Source: Clitopilus passeckerianus
Taxonomy: Eukaryota > Basidiomycota > Agaricomycetes > Agaricales > Entolomataceae
Assembly: GCA_944990035.1 (NCBI GenBank)
Contig: CALYLX010000160.1
Location: 620,001-684,000 of the forward strand
Direction of reading: 5' to 3'
Length of the DNA: 64,000 nucleotides
Within the stretch, counting starts at the first letter, position 1, and every line of letters starts with the position of its first letter. The notes under the pieces are model-generated. The model had not been told where the DNA came from and did no database searches. It saw only the letters and a list, made by a program, of their open reading frames with translations. Shown piece after piece: positions 45,742 through 58,204 of the stretch. Both the position numbers and the translations under genes were made by a program.

Positions 45742-47688
45742 TCATGGAAAGACATTGGTGCTCACAATCTCGAGTTCGACTCCTTTCGTCCCCGTCAGTG
45801 ATTTCAACGCGTTCCAGAATGTTTCGAACGTCGTTCGGGGAACGCTACTCATGAACTTTATATCCACCCTGGACCAATGGGAAGTCGATATCACTTGGGG
45901 AAGGCGTATTCCACCAACAGTGCTATCCAGGAAAACCTCCGGGCTTGGGTTGAGAATGCTGATTTTACCGGAGCGTGGACCGGACTTGCGAGATATAGAC
46001 AGCGGCGTGGCGAGATCTCCTTGAATATTGAGGTCTTCAATGGATGTCATGTCAGCGATATGAAGGTCCAATGCACGATCTGACGGAACATCCTTGTCTG
46101 TGAGGAGGCAGAGTTCGATATGGACTGAAGTCAAGGTCGGTGCAGTCAGAGCCAAAAGCTGACTGAAGTCGCCATTACTTAGGCCATCTACGCCGTAAAT
46201 CCGAAGCCGCGATAGACGCTGGTGAGGGTTCGAGAAGAAATGGAGTAGACGGGCTCCCGTTAAGGCACCCGTTCCGGAAACAAACGTCTTGAGGGAGTAA
46301 AGGGGTGGTAGGAGATCCTAAGCCATCTGAGCAAACGTGACTCGGAAGAAAGTGTTCACGAACTGACCTCTAGGTTGTCCGAGCTAGGATGATTACAATC
46401 AGAGCGAGTCACGTTTCCGAAAGTCAGGTCGTACCTATCTCCATTCCGCGATCGTTCTGAGAACGAAAGGAAGAATTCCTCTAGGTTCCTCCAACCCGAT
46501 ATTATGCGTTGAAGAGAATGCATCGGATGCAGGACCTGGTCTCGCTTGTCGTAGAAGTAGCACTCCAGCTTGACGACGCTTTGCAGAAAGGGTAGTTCGT
46601 CCTTCAATGCCACAAAGCAGCGTGCATTGAGGTGTAGTTCCCTGAGGGCAGTCGCAGCTCTGACGAGCGAGATATGGGCCAGTTGATAATGCTCCTTCGA
46701 GATTGAATAATGCGCAATAAGGTCGGAGCTATGTCGAACAATGTATTTTCCCATGTCTGGTCGCCGGGTAATCGCACGAGCCACGCCGACTGGATTGGCG
46801 ATATATCCAGAACCATGTCCTATTTCCGCCCAGAAGAGCTCGAGAACATGGAGCCAAGACTTCTGGACGAGGCCGTATCTCAGCAAATCCGAGGCCCATG
46901 AGGAATGGTAATGGTCAAGCGCGTGGGTTATGATGCGGGTAATGAGCGTTGGTGAAAGGAGAGCAATGGGACTTGGCCGATCCTTGAGTTTAGGCAGGAT
47001 GCGAACAGAGTAGTGGTTCAGCATACTAACGCCGTGATACATCTTATGGTCGTTTGTCCTCAGATGTGTGGAGGTGAGGAATAGAAGGATAGCGTGATCC
47101 TCGCCAGAGATATCGAATGTTCGATCGTAGAGAACTCGAAGTTTCGGAGACATGCTGGACAAATGAGCTACCCTTACTGGACGAAAGGTGTACAGCGCGT
47201 AATCCTGTCGATCAATTCCAGCGGAATACTCGAGGACGATCGAGAGAGTTTTGGTGTCTGAGGTTGCGAGGGACTCAGGCTGAGATACATTCGCAGTTCT
47301 GCAACTAGCCAGTTGGGAGTAGACGCTTGTCGTAATGGCCGGTATAGGAAGGTCGAGAGGAGGGTGCAGGTGATACACTGCCCACTTCGTAAAAGGCTCT
47401 GGCGTTTGACAGTCTGCCAGATGCTGAAGTTTCATATCATTGAATAACATGAGGGATCGTCAAAAAAACGTGTTCTCTCACTAGTTCAGGATCTCCATCA
47501 CGTGGTTTTCTCAGAATCGTCAAACGAGCATTCGTGATATCCTTCCAGGTGTAATTATCAAACACGACCGAGAGGATATACAATGGCATCTGGGAACAGG
47601 TTTTTGGGCCCCTTACGGCCGAGAACGACATCCAGAGGTCATCACGACTGAGAGGGTCAGAGTCAGGTAGGCGTTCGGGTTGCGTCAT
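45742..47688 (-). CDS. F-box/LRR-like protein, paralogue B
   Basis: Exons 47482-47688, 46368-47423 and 45742-46317 are all in phase 0 and give 612 residues, one less than paralogue A. The start is the ATG of MTQPERLPDSD. Shared landmarks are MSFSAVRGPKTCSQMPLYIL in the N-terminal domain, LRYGLVQKSWLHVLELFW in the F-box-like helix pair, GYIANPVGVARAITRRPDMG, and leucine-rich units (LRELHLNARCF, TLTSVHIELCLL). The C-terminus holds SPEVFLDSTVGGIRLPQ, aligned with RPEVFLATNGERTPLEE of A. No lesion was seen. As for A, a substrate-adaptor role in ubiquitin ligation is inference, and the unusual N-terminal domain is unassigned. Confidence 0.7.
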
Positions 47689-50666
47689 GATGGGGGATTA
47701 GACGAAAGTCAAAGAACGAAGTCGAGACGGCACCAAGTTGATTTATATCTGAATCGGTTTGCACGCGTCAGGACCACGTGGGAGCGGCATGTTTAGAACC
47801 TGAATGATTTGCCGCGCCCTGAAAGGGAATGTATCCAGGTCTGATACTTCCAAGAGAACAATCACTAAGGAGCAAGCTGGCTAGGAGCAGGACCGGTGTA
47901 CGCCTCCCTTGACCACAAGAAGAGAACAAGAATGAATCAAGGCTCCTTGGATGAGCAGATATGCCGTCAGGTGGCAATGAAAGCAGGTTGGACATCAGAA
48001 AGGCTAATGAAGAACAAAGAAACACGCTCTTTCCAAGCTTTCGCGAAGCCAAAGCCAGCCCATATCGATAGTTTTCCATTCCACTGGCTAAAGTAGGGCC
48101 CTCGGGAAAGAGCGGAAATGACTTGTGGATGCGCTAGAATGTTGCTTCGGTCAAAACACAACGGCATCCGAGAGGAGAACATGAACAGGACCCACCTAAT
48201 GCAACGAGCTTCTGAGTCGACGAGAGTCTCACCTGGTGTGCACTAAGCCCATTATAACGGCAATGGCAATCAATCGAGCTCAACGAAGATAGGCGCTGGA
48301 GATTAGGTTTATTGGCGAGGCCACCAGGAACGCACCCCGGAGCTAAGATTAGGAGTCGCCAAGCGCTCATTGAAGGAAGATTCGTAGTCAACTATCCCTG
48401 GCTATCAAAGATAGACCTAGAGGAGCTGCGTCGAGTCATTTAGCATGTAGATGTTCGATCTCGATGCTCATCCCGACTTTCTCTTGCTGAAGAGCTAACA
48501 ACTCAGAAATCTCGGGGAAATGTGGAGGTGACGTGCGAGAGTTTGGTCCAAAATGCATACGTAACTATAGATCCGGAACCAAATTTGAAGCCGTTTGGGA
48601 TGTGATTAGGCTGAGCTTTATTCTCCAGATGGGCATCCTTGATGAGAGGTGGAATATACTATGGCTATTATCTCGAACAAATGAATTGGGTCCAACCACG
48701 CCGTCATATAAGCTTCACCTAGAACTTCGAGCGTGATGACACCGACCAGTGGTACACCGTCCAGGTGACATGGGGAGTGTTCCATCTACCATACTGTCAG
48801 ACCCTGCCTACTTTACATGCTCGGAGGAGGCGAAAAGTGATGTGAGCCGCGTCAGATTCCAAGTAAAAGGAGAGGAAATTGTGTATTTTACACGACTTTA
48901 TAGCCCAACTCAGAGCTCCACCGTCTGTGCGTTTACGACGAATAGGCTCGGAATCTGTGAACCAAGACGTCACTGAAGGTGACGAATTAAATTCTAAAAG
49001 GCACCGACGGTCCGATGGAGCCGTTCATTTAACTTCAACTCTAAGTTTCGAGTCTCGATGTTCGAAATGCATGCTAAAGAGTGATTGCCGTAAGAGTGAA
49101 AGATTATGATACATTTCTGATGGTTGAGTCACCGGAACGAGGATATACGTAACGAATCAATTGGAGAGGCGCACACTATCACGGAGGGACGTGGAAATTA
49201 CATTTTAAGTCCTGTATAGGAATGCAGACGTAGCGTATCGTCACATCCTAGCATTCTGTGAAGCAATATTCCACAATGCCGTCACCCCATCTTTCTAACA
49301 GGTTGGTCAGAATGAGAGAACAGGATCGAGAGGAGCCCAAGTCGACATAGTTCGGTCGGATCATGGTCATTACACGACCTCGAACCTCATTTCAACGCCA
49401 TAATGGAAAGAACTACCAGTGTCATAGTTAAAACACGACGAAAGCAAAGTCACGTAGCATAAAAGCGTAGAGTAGTCCCCCGAGGTGGACACTGGACAGA
49501 CTTAAGGACCCGAGGAATCGATACTTCTTGGAAAGCTGTGGAAAAAGACAACATCCCGGAAGTCTATGTTCCAAGAAAGGAGCTGATTGCTCGTTCCGCA
49601 AATGTATCGGATATCTTCGGCATGGATAACGTCGACATCATCCCAGGATCTCGAGGTGGACTATAGACGAGTCAGAAACAGTGCCACGAAGTTGCCTAGC
49701 CCCAGTTCAATCGAAGAAGCACTACGAGGTTTGGGATGATACACATGCCTGTCGGCCTACAATCCCTTCCACGACGAAAACGTTCATCCATTGCATCATT
49801 AGCAATAGCAAGGAGGACAAGGCTATTTAAGTTCTAAACAAGGCAGCCACAGAACGGAAATACGTGGACCCAAGGAAGGTGTATTCGAGATACACGTGTA
49901 TCTAGCTCCAGCATAGTAGATATTTCCAGCGTATGAGCAGCGTAGTCATCGTTCTGTGCGCTATGAAGGCCTAATAGTAATACTGGGCCAAATAAGTCTG
50001 GCTTGCTTGTCAATGGTCGAACGGCTCCAGCCAAGCATTAGAATCCCTCCAGTCAAGAGAACACGCGGGGTCCATGGATAGAAGTTTCGCAGCGGGTAGA
50101 GCTCCCAGAGGCAGCAAGCAGAGGCCCAACCCACAGATGAAGGTTGCGGTTGAGAAATCCGAGTGTTCTGATTCGTCAACGCATAGTCTAGGCTGCTTAA
50201 CTCAGTTTTTCTCAGGGCCATCGACAAGCCGGCTGCGTGGTCCGCCGGACCGAAAAGTCCGTGAGGCTTCCTCATAGCGATTCCTTGAAGGGTTTTTGGT
50301 CTCGCCATTCTGCATTCCGAACCATCGTGATGCACTGGTGCTTTCAAAAGTTATAAGGAGGTTTATCTCTCAAGAACAACTTTCGTGGTCGATCAAAAAT
50401 TGACAATTCTTGAGAGGACACCTCGCCACATCTCGCCGTTGCCTCCACGTCTACTTGGTGCTACTCAACCACGAGGAGCTCAAGTAGCTAACCATACGAA
50501 TCACCAAGTCCCATCAAGGATTCATATGTATTCTCTCCTATCCGTCTCTCTGCACGGATGAATTCAAGCATAGTCTCATGGTACGGTATGGTCGACCTTG
50601 TTGAACTTTTGCTAGATACCTCAAGGTCTGTTGTAGACCACCATGTGCCCATTCTCCGAGACGTTT
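47689..50666. other. Gene-poor region
   Basis: About 3 kb with no complete gene. A plus-strand frame at 49500-49664 reads protein-like (KDNIPEVYVPRKELI, SDIFGMDNVDIIPGSRGG) and ends at a TAG; it has no identifiable start or family. Minus-strand frames at 48134-48391 and 49961-50308 are equally isolated. Confidence 0.45.
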
Positions 50667-50982
50667 TAGCAGACAAAAGGACCGGACCAGCGTTTTTGAG
50701 ATGTGTTATTATGCTTAAACGAGAAAACCCTCTCAATCGATGACGAGATTCCCCTAGCCACGTTGTACGTGTGTGTACCTGTCTCCTCGTAAACGTGGGC
50801 GAGGATACCAAGAATAGTGCACACATGTAGAGTTCCGTCAACAACTTCGTAGAAAAGAAGCATCGTCCTCAAGTGTGCAATGATCTCGGTTAGATATCGC
50901 TGATCCTGCGATAACTCGGTAAATTGACATCTCGGGATTGTCCATGGTGGGCGCTTATTCTGTTTAAACGATGCGACCCGTT
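50667..50982 (-). pseudogene. Unidentified coding remnant
   Basis: One open minus-strand stretch of about 100 codons reads NKRPPWTIPRCQFTELSQDQ, then EIIAHLRTMLLFYEVVDG, ILGILAHVYEETGTHTYNVA and SIERVFSFKH before a stop. The residue pattern, helical and without low complexity, argues for a former exon. No start codon or second exon could be attached convincingly, and I do not recognise the family. Confidence 0.35.
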
Positions 50983-52484
50983 TTTAAAGTGAAAATGACG
51001 CATTGGGGGCAAGGAAAAACTCGTCGGTCTCGATGAAATATATCAGCTTCTCTATTGAGGGAGATCCGTCTGTCAAGTTATGTAGTGCCCCGCACAATCA
51101 GAAACTGTTATCTCGTGGCTGGGGCTGGGAAGGTCACGGTCCTCGACGCGTTTCGGCCGAAACCCAGCCAGGTATTCTCCACGCACCCCCGTGAACGCGT
51201 GAACGCTTGGATTCATCTTGCGCTCTTGAATCTAGTTAGATTAGAGTATGTGCGTAGCTTTTTCCAGTAAAATTAGAGCTGGTATTGCTATCTTATCGCC
51301 CCTTCCATTACTTTATATCAATTCTCATTCTTGTTGTCAAACGCGGCGTTACGCCTTGACATTTAATATCTTCTACCAGGCTAACCCAAGTCGATAAAAC
51401 CCCCAAACCGAGTCCGGAATAATGAGTCCCAAGTTCAGTCTTCCTCTACTCGCCTCCACTCTATCGATGACTATCTCTCATTCAAGTTGTCCATCTCATG
51501 AAAGGATGAACGCCAAGATTTCGAGAACGTTCCAAACTCCTACTTCCTAGGCTACATTCGGGACGTCGATTTCTCACTATAGACTGTAGTGTGAGATACG
51601 GAATGTGAAGTTCTGTTTCAGACTACAGACATCCTACATTCGCCGTCCTCGTATCGCTCCTCGGTACGTTACAATTACGGAACGGACTCCCTGGACCCTA
51701 CATCTCCCTGCTCATATGCCGGCTCTCGACCCATGGGTGTTGTTGACAATGGTGTCATCGTCTTCGGCATGCAAGCTTCAACTTCTATCCGCCTCGGCAC
51801 CTCCGTTGTATCCAGGGGCGAAGAATAGACGGAACGGATGAACAAACGGCTAAAAGTATAACTACGTAGGTACCATTGACGCGACGCGACGGTGCGGTAC
51901 CCCGTGGGGAGGCGTAGGCCAAGACCTTTGTTTTCGACGGACTCTTTGAAGGAGGTCGAGGTCGAAGACCCTGCATGAACGTGTCTCGACCGAAACTAGA
52001 TTATCTCTGGATGATAAAAGAGAGATGGGGGATATATCTGGAATACCCTAGACCCATCTCGAATTCTCGAATTCCTCGTCCTCGTTTTCATCAGTATCAG
52101 TGTGGGGAGGACGCCACACGGAGAGCGCTCATATTGCACGCCAAGCCGAGAGATGGAGGATTTGGATTTGGGCACGAAACGAGGAACGAACTAGATCGGA
52201 TGGATAGATTGGACGGGAATGGAGCAGTGTGATGGATGGAACAACAAGATCGATGGATCAACTGCATGTGGTGCGGAACACCGCCTTGTGGGTTTCCTTT
52301 TTTTGGATCTGTCTATCTGGGGCGTGTAGAGGGTAGAGAGTAGAGTTGAAGAGAGTAGGGTAGGGTACGATGACAGGAAAAGTATTCTATCTACTCTATC
52401 TATCCCATCTCTCTTCACATCGGAGAGGAAGAGCGTAAATCCGACAGAGGGAAACACCTTAACTCCGCCAAGCCACCCCTATCC
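50983..52484. other. Gap upstream of acetyl-CoA synthetase
   Basis: No gene supported. The last few hundred bases are the promoter side of the acetyl-CoA synthetase gene, with GATGGA/TAGAG-rich simple stretches around 52190-52400. Confidence 0.5.
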
Positions 52485-52494
52485 CATAAAAGGC
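52485..52494 (+). promoter_or_regulatory. TATA-like box of the acetyl-CoA synthetase gene
   Basis: CCATAAAAGG lies about 80 bases before the ATG at 52570, followed by a CT-rich leader (CATCTCTCCC), typical of strongly expressed fungal genes. Confidence 0.45.
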
Positions 52495-52569
52495 AACTCC
52501 ATCAAAATAAAATATAACGCGTCCATCTCTCCCATCTCTTCAATCTCTCCCTCATCTCCTCCATCGATA

Positions 52570-55500
52570 ATGGCAGACGAAATCATCGTAGAGAAACACC
52601 CCATCGCTCCACGTCTCAAACAAGGCACTAAGGTTCCCCACATCGGACCCCACATCGACGACTACCATGAAGCCCACGCCAAAACCGTAGGAGGGCATTC
52701 CGACGCATGGTGGGCCGACATCGCACAAACCACCCTGCACTGGGATCGGCCCTTCAAGACTGTACGTTCGGGTGGATTTACCACAGGCGATATCGTGTGG
52801 TTCCCCGAAGGCGGTCTCAACGCCTCTTACAACTGCGTCGACCGTTGGGCGTTCAAAGACCCCGACGCGACGGCGATTATATATGAAGCGGACGAGCCTG
52901 GGGAGGGGAGGTTGGTTTCGTATAGTGAGCTTTTGAGGGAGGTGTGCTCGATTGCGAATGTGTTGAAGAGTTGGGGGGTTAAGAAGGGGGATACGGTGTC
53001 GGTTTATTTGCCTATGACTTGGCATGCCGCTGCTGCTTTTTTGGCGTGTGCACGTATTGGGGCCATCCATTCCGTCGTTTTCGCTGGGTTCTCAGCGGAG
53101 TCCTTGAGAGATCGGGTTAGGGATTGTGAATCGAGGGTGGTGATCACGAGCGATGAGGGAAAGAGGGGTGGAAAGACCATTGCGACGAAGAAGATTGTGG
53201 ATAAGGCGTTGGAGGAGTGCCCGTTGGTTGAGAAGGTGTTGGTGTTGAAGAGGACTGGTGGCGATGTGCCCTTCGTTGAGGGCAAAGATTATTGGTGGCA
53301 TGAGGAGGTCGATAAGGTGCCGAGTTATTGTGCGCCCGAGGTTATGGCGAGCGAGGATCCGTTGTTCATCCTCTACGTGCGTGTTTTCGATTCTATCGTT
53401 GTTTCGTCGAGCTGACTCTCTCTTCTTTCTTTTTCTTCCATATCTGCTTGTCGTCGTCGCTCTTGGTCTTCCTCTCCTTCGCTTTCTTACTCCCGTGTTC
53501 TTTCCTCCCACCTCTCCTTTTCCTTCCTTTCCGCCTATCTCGTTCTCCTCGTCTCCTACCCTTTCATTATCTCCTCATGTCTCCTTCGTCTTCCCTTTTT
53601 TCGTTCCTCTCCCCTTCATCTCCCTCCCTCTGTAACTCTGTTCCTTCCCTCAATCTCTACCTCATCTTCGTCTTCGTCGCTCTTGCTCTTCCTCACATTA
53701 CTCCCATCTTCTTTCTTACCAACTCTCTTCTCATCTTCGTCGCTCTCGCTCTCCTTCGACTTCCTACTCCCGTCGTCTTCTTGCAACTCGTTTCTTTCCA
53801 TCTGTCCTTGTTCTCCGTCTTCCTCTCTTCCTCATCCTCTTCGTCTCCTCGCGCTCTCTCCCCCCATCTACCTCTCCCATCTCGCCTCCACCCTCGCCTC
53901 CCCTTCTCCTCCCCTCCCTCCCTCCCTCCCTCCTCCAGACATCCGGCTCAACCGGCAAACCCAAAGGCGTAGTCCACACAACAGGCGGCTACCTCCTCGG
54001 CGCCGCCCTAACCGTCAAATACGTCTTCGACGTCCACCCAGGCGACCGTTTCGGGTGTATGGCCGACATCGGTTGGATCACGGGCCACACTTACATCATC
54101 TACGGCCCCCTCTTGAACGGTGTCACCACTGTCGTATTCGAATCCACACCCGTCTACCCCACCCCCTCCAGGTATTGGGATGTGGTGGATAAGTATAAGT
54201 TGACGCAGTTTTATTCCGCGCCTACTGCTATTCGGTTGTTGAGGAGACTTGGGGAGCATCATGTGAAGGAGTATGATTTGACGAGTTTGAGGGTGTTGGG
54301 GTCAGTTGGGGAACCGATTAATCCGGAGGCGTGGCATTGGTATAACGATCATGTGGGGAGAAGACAATGCGCCATCGTCGACACGTTCTGGCAAACTGAA
54401 ACAGGATCTATCGTCGTAACACCTTTCCCCGGTGCTGTCGAGACCAAACCCGGTGCAGCCACCGTTCCGTTTTTCGGGATTGAGCCCGTCATCCTCGATC
54501 CTGTTTCTGGTGAGCTTTTGGAAGGAAATGGGGAGCCGGGCAAGGCGGTGGAGGGTGTACTTTGTTTGAAGAACCCTTGGCCGAGTGTGGCGAGGACGGT
54601 GTGGAAGGATCATAAGAGGTATTTGGATACGTATATGGCGCCGTATCCTGGGTATTATTTTACCGGGGATGGGGCTGCGAGGGATGAGCATGGGTATATT
54701 TGGATTAGGGGACGTGTGGATGGTTAGTCGTCTCATTTCTTGACTTGGTTTGGATATGGGCTGACGCTGACATTTTGTGATATAGATGTGATCAACGTCT
54801 CAGGTCATCGTCTGTCGACCGCTGAGATTGAGTCTGCGCTGATTATGCACCCTGGTGTTGCGGAGACGGCTGTTATTGGTACGGCGGATGAGTTGACGGG
54901 ACAGGCTGTTTATGCGTTTGTTACGTTGAAGCCGTGAGTGTTTCTCTTGTTCGATTTTTTGAAGTCCAAGTCGTCTTCACTTCACGTTCCTCTCCTTTAT
55001 CACCTTCATGGTGTCGCTCCCGTCGAGATTTCTTTATTTCCTCCCCTTCAATTCACGTACCTCCCTTCTTCCTCGAACGGCAACATGTCATCACTATCCC
55101 CACCTTTCGTTCTTCTCCCCTCCCAGCGTCTTCTCCTCTACCCTCGTTTCTGTTCTCTTACGCTATACTATTCGGATTCTTCGTCCCCTCCCCCATCGTA
55201 TTCCCCTCCACGTACCTAGTTCCTGCGTCCTTTTATTCCTTACCCTTCTTTCAACTTTCCCTTTCTTTCATCGCTCTCCCTTCTCCTTTCCCTCATCTCC
55301 CTCCTCTTCATCGTCACGAACACCCGCTAACTCAACCCTCTATAGTGAATTCACCTACGACACATCTGACGAATCTGGCCTCGCTAAAGAACTCGTCCTC
55401 CAAGTGCGCAAAGTCATCGGTCCCTTCGCTGCACCGAAGAAGATCTACATCATTGGAGATTTGCCCAAGACGAGGAGTGGGAAGGTGTGTATCCGTCTCG

Positions 55501-55765
55501 TTTATCATTCTCCTACTCCTTCATATCCCTACCTCCGTTGCACGTCGCCCTTGTCCTTCCTTCCCTTCCTTCCCTCCCTCCCTGCTTATTCTTCGATACA
55601 ACCAATGACGAATGGGTGCTAACTGAACCCTCTCCTCTCCAGATCATGCGCCGTATCATGCGCAAGATCGTCGCAGGCGAAGGCGACCAGCTCGGTGACC
55701 TCTCCACGCTCGCTGAGCCTGGTGTCGTCGAGACCATCAAGAAGAAGGTCGCTGAGTCGAAGTAA
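52570..55765 (+). CDS. acs: Acetyl-CoA synthetase (acetate-CoA ligase)
   Basis: Five exons, 52570-53376, 53939-54722, 54786-54933, 55346-55484 and 55643-55765, add to 2,001 bases and 666 residues, the usual length. It activates acetate to acetyl-CoA via acetyl-AMP. Visible motifs: the AMP-binding P-loop [19 protein letters not shown] right at the exon 2 start, [26 protein letters not shown] (acetate-pocket Trp), [20 protein letters not shown] with the hinge region [19 protein letters not shown], and the C-terminal [13 protein letters not shown] whose lysine is the acylation site in the family. No lesions. Introns 1 (562 bases), 3 (412 bases) and 4 (158 bases) are far longer than the 50-65 bases of neighbours and are strongly C/T-rich. 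Cytosolic or nuclear by family; no targeting peptide is seen. CT-rich leader and TATA-like box are upstream. Confidence 0.96.
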
Positions 55766-56228
55766 GACGGACGTTTCAGGATGTAGCTGTTTTCTTCATC
55801 TCTCCTTTTTCCTCCGTCATGTCTGTCATCAGTCCCAACCCCAATTTCACGCCGTCTTCGTCTCGCCTCGTTTTATTCTTCTTTCCTATCCCCTACCTCT
55901 TCAGTCTTCGGATGGATTAGATCTCTATCGAACCTGACGCAAAGCTACCTAACCAAAAGATCTGGAATCGAATAACAATTTGTACTGATATATACCGAAT
56001 TTGATCGAATTGAATGTTTCTTTTGTGCTTCTCGTTCGTCGACCTTGGACCTATATGACAACGACGAACGACGGGGCCTCAATGTGTCTCGAGAGGTGTT
56101 CGATTACACCTGGGGCAGGGCGTGCTGTGTGAGAAATCAGTCCTGCGCGTTTCATGATCCGTACTATCCTCCCTTCAACCTTCCACTCATATCAGCATTC
56201 TTTTGAACGACCTACGACTCAGAATACC
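55766..56228. other. Intergenic gap
   Basis: 3' flank of acetyl-CoA synthetase and promoter of the F-box gene, both on the plus strand. No distinct element recognised. Confidence 0.5.
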
Positions 56229-57906
56229 ATGGCAGCGATCCAGCTTACACCATACCTCCTGGAAAGCTCTGTGATAGAATATACTACCGCGATTACGAGT
56301 GAAGCATTGCGATCACACGATCTCGTTGTGCAGCAGAAAACGAAACGGATGGCCATGTATGCCCTCCAATTCTTTCTGGATATTCTCGATCCCTCAATCG
56401 AGGAGGAAAGAAGGCAGTTGGATACCTTCCGGTCGTATCATGCTGCGCTCAATGGTGGGTGTCATGCTTTTCGTGCTATCTCAAATATCCTACAACGTCA
56501 CTTCAGACTGTCCGGTCGATGAGGAAGTCGCAAAAGGCCTCCCCTTATCCACGGACAGGTCTATCAGGAATCCTGAACCAAAGGTGTTCAATCTCACACC
56601 CGCACAACTTGTTCTCTCCCTTCCTGACACGCTCGACACTATCGTCGGCCACCTCCCTCTGCGGAATCAATCGGACCGTGATACCCTCCGTAACGCAGCT
56701 TTGACGTCTCACGCACTCTACCATGTAGCCCAACGACACCTTTGGCGGCGTCCTCGAGACCTAGATACAGCCGAACGGCAGGTGCGCTTTGCCTTTGGTA
56801 TGGCCATCTCAGGTGCAGGAGGTGATAGCCTTGGCCAATACGTCAAACGACTTGATATTCACACCTTCAAAGGTGCATGGAACGCACGACTTGTACAGAA
56901 GATTGTCACTCTTACTCCAGGCGTTGTTGGTATGAGTCTGCACTGGGGCGACTCTGTCGATGATGTGGATGATGTCACATCCAGTGTATTGGTATCCATA
57001 CGCAATATCCTGTCGTCCCTGCCGAATCTCAAGCATCTTCACCTTCAAAAATCTACGTATACTCCTGACCCAGACGAGGAAAATGTGCAACTTCCCACCG
57101 ACGCACACATTCCCTTTACGAAACTTGAATCACTTCGACTGCGCGACTTTCACTGGTACTGGGAGCCCATACAGCGCGGATTAGGTCCAGCATTGAAGGT
57201 GCTCAATATTGGGTACGGGACCTTCGTCAGCGGTGACAATATTGTTAACCTTTCACCGAAACTCACCTCTCTTACCACCCTTCGCGTCGAATCCAGCATA
57301 GAAGTTCGTCATATCCGGAGTCTCGTCCATAACCTTCCACAATTGGAGCGCGTCAAAATTCACAACTACACCATGACGCTGGTGGATGAGGAGAAGGAGT
57401 ATGTTGCTGCCGCAATTCCGTTGCTCGCCCGTCTTGAGCGATTGAAAGGATTGTCGTTCAACAGAGCAATTGGCTCAACCCAACTGAAAGCCCTCGCCGA
57501 CTCTCCAGGTCCTCTGGAGGAGATATCTTTGGAGCTCAGATTGGACAGCGAAATTGCCAATACGTTGGAGATGCTGTTGAACGCGAAGAGGAAAACGCTA
57601 AAGGGAGTGAGGGTCCATTTCGATGGAAATACTCTCTTGGCACCCTCCGATAAAATTGTGGAAACCCTTGCGAGTATTCCTCAGTTGGAGAGGATTCTAA
57701 TTGATTTCCAGCCGATACACAAACTATCATCGGCATCTGTCGAGAAACTCCTCAAACGGTGCCCCAAGCTCGAGTGGACGAATAGGCTGAATGATTTGGT
57801 TGCGGGTAGTTCTTTATACGAGAAGAAATATAAAGCAAGGCTGGAGAGGGAGAGGGACGCAGAACTGAATGCGAGGGAAAGGGATATTTTAGGGAATTGG
57901 TGGTGA
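56229..57906 (+). CDS. F-box/LRR-like protein
   Basis: Two exons, 56229-56454 and 56507-57906, give 541 residues; the ATG is that of MAAIQLTPYLLESS. An N-terminal helical region (about 1-75) precedes an F-box-like stretch: LSLPDTLDTIVGHL, RNAALTSHALYHVAQRHLWR. The remainder is made of leucine-rich repeats, for example LPNLKHLHLQKSTY, FTKLESLRLRDFHWYW, SLTTLRVESSIEVRHIRSL and LPQLERVKIHN, ending in a charged helix (RLERERDAELNARERDILG). No lesions. It does not share the N-terminal domain of paralogues A and B in this window. Likely an SCF-type substrate receptor by analogy; target unknown. Confidence 0.85.
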
Positions 57907-58204
57907 ATCGCGACCCGACCAAGCACTCTTGTATCGTCCAAACTTAGATGAACCTTCAGAACTGTGCTTGCACATTATAAGGGATTCTGATTAGAACGGA
58001 ATTTCCAAGCTAGCTTTGCTTCTGGGAGAATGATCGCTAGCAAGCAAGTGCGACTGGCGACTCTTATAGAACACTTGGCCCGCGGCGTGATCCTTTCCGA
58101 AAGGAACTCACCGGAGTAGGCTCTATTGCTGATGAATATACATTGCAGAAGGCGCGATCAGTCACTTATCACGACCGACTAGCTCGGTCAGGTTACAAGG
58201 CCTT
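57907..58204. other. Short intergenic gap
   Basis: 3' flanks of two convergent genes. Nothing else seen. Confidence 0.5.

Noticed and set aside
52552..53070. Minus-strand ORF of 172 codons
   Set aside because: Exact antisense of acetyl-CoA synthetase exon 1, an ordinary GC-rich shadow frame.
53328..53972. Long plus-strand ORFs rich in S, L, F and P
   Set aside because: They lie in the C/T-rich intron 1 of acetyl-CoA synthetase and reflect composition only. The same applies to 54934-55622.
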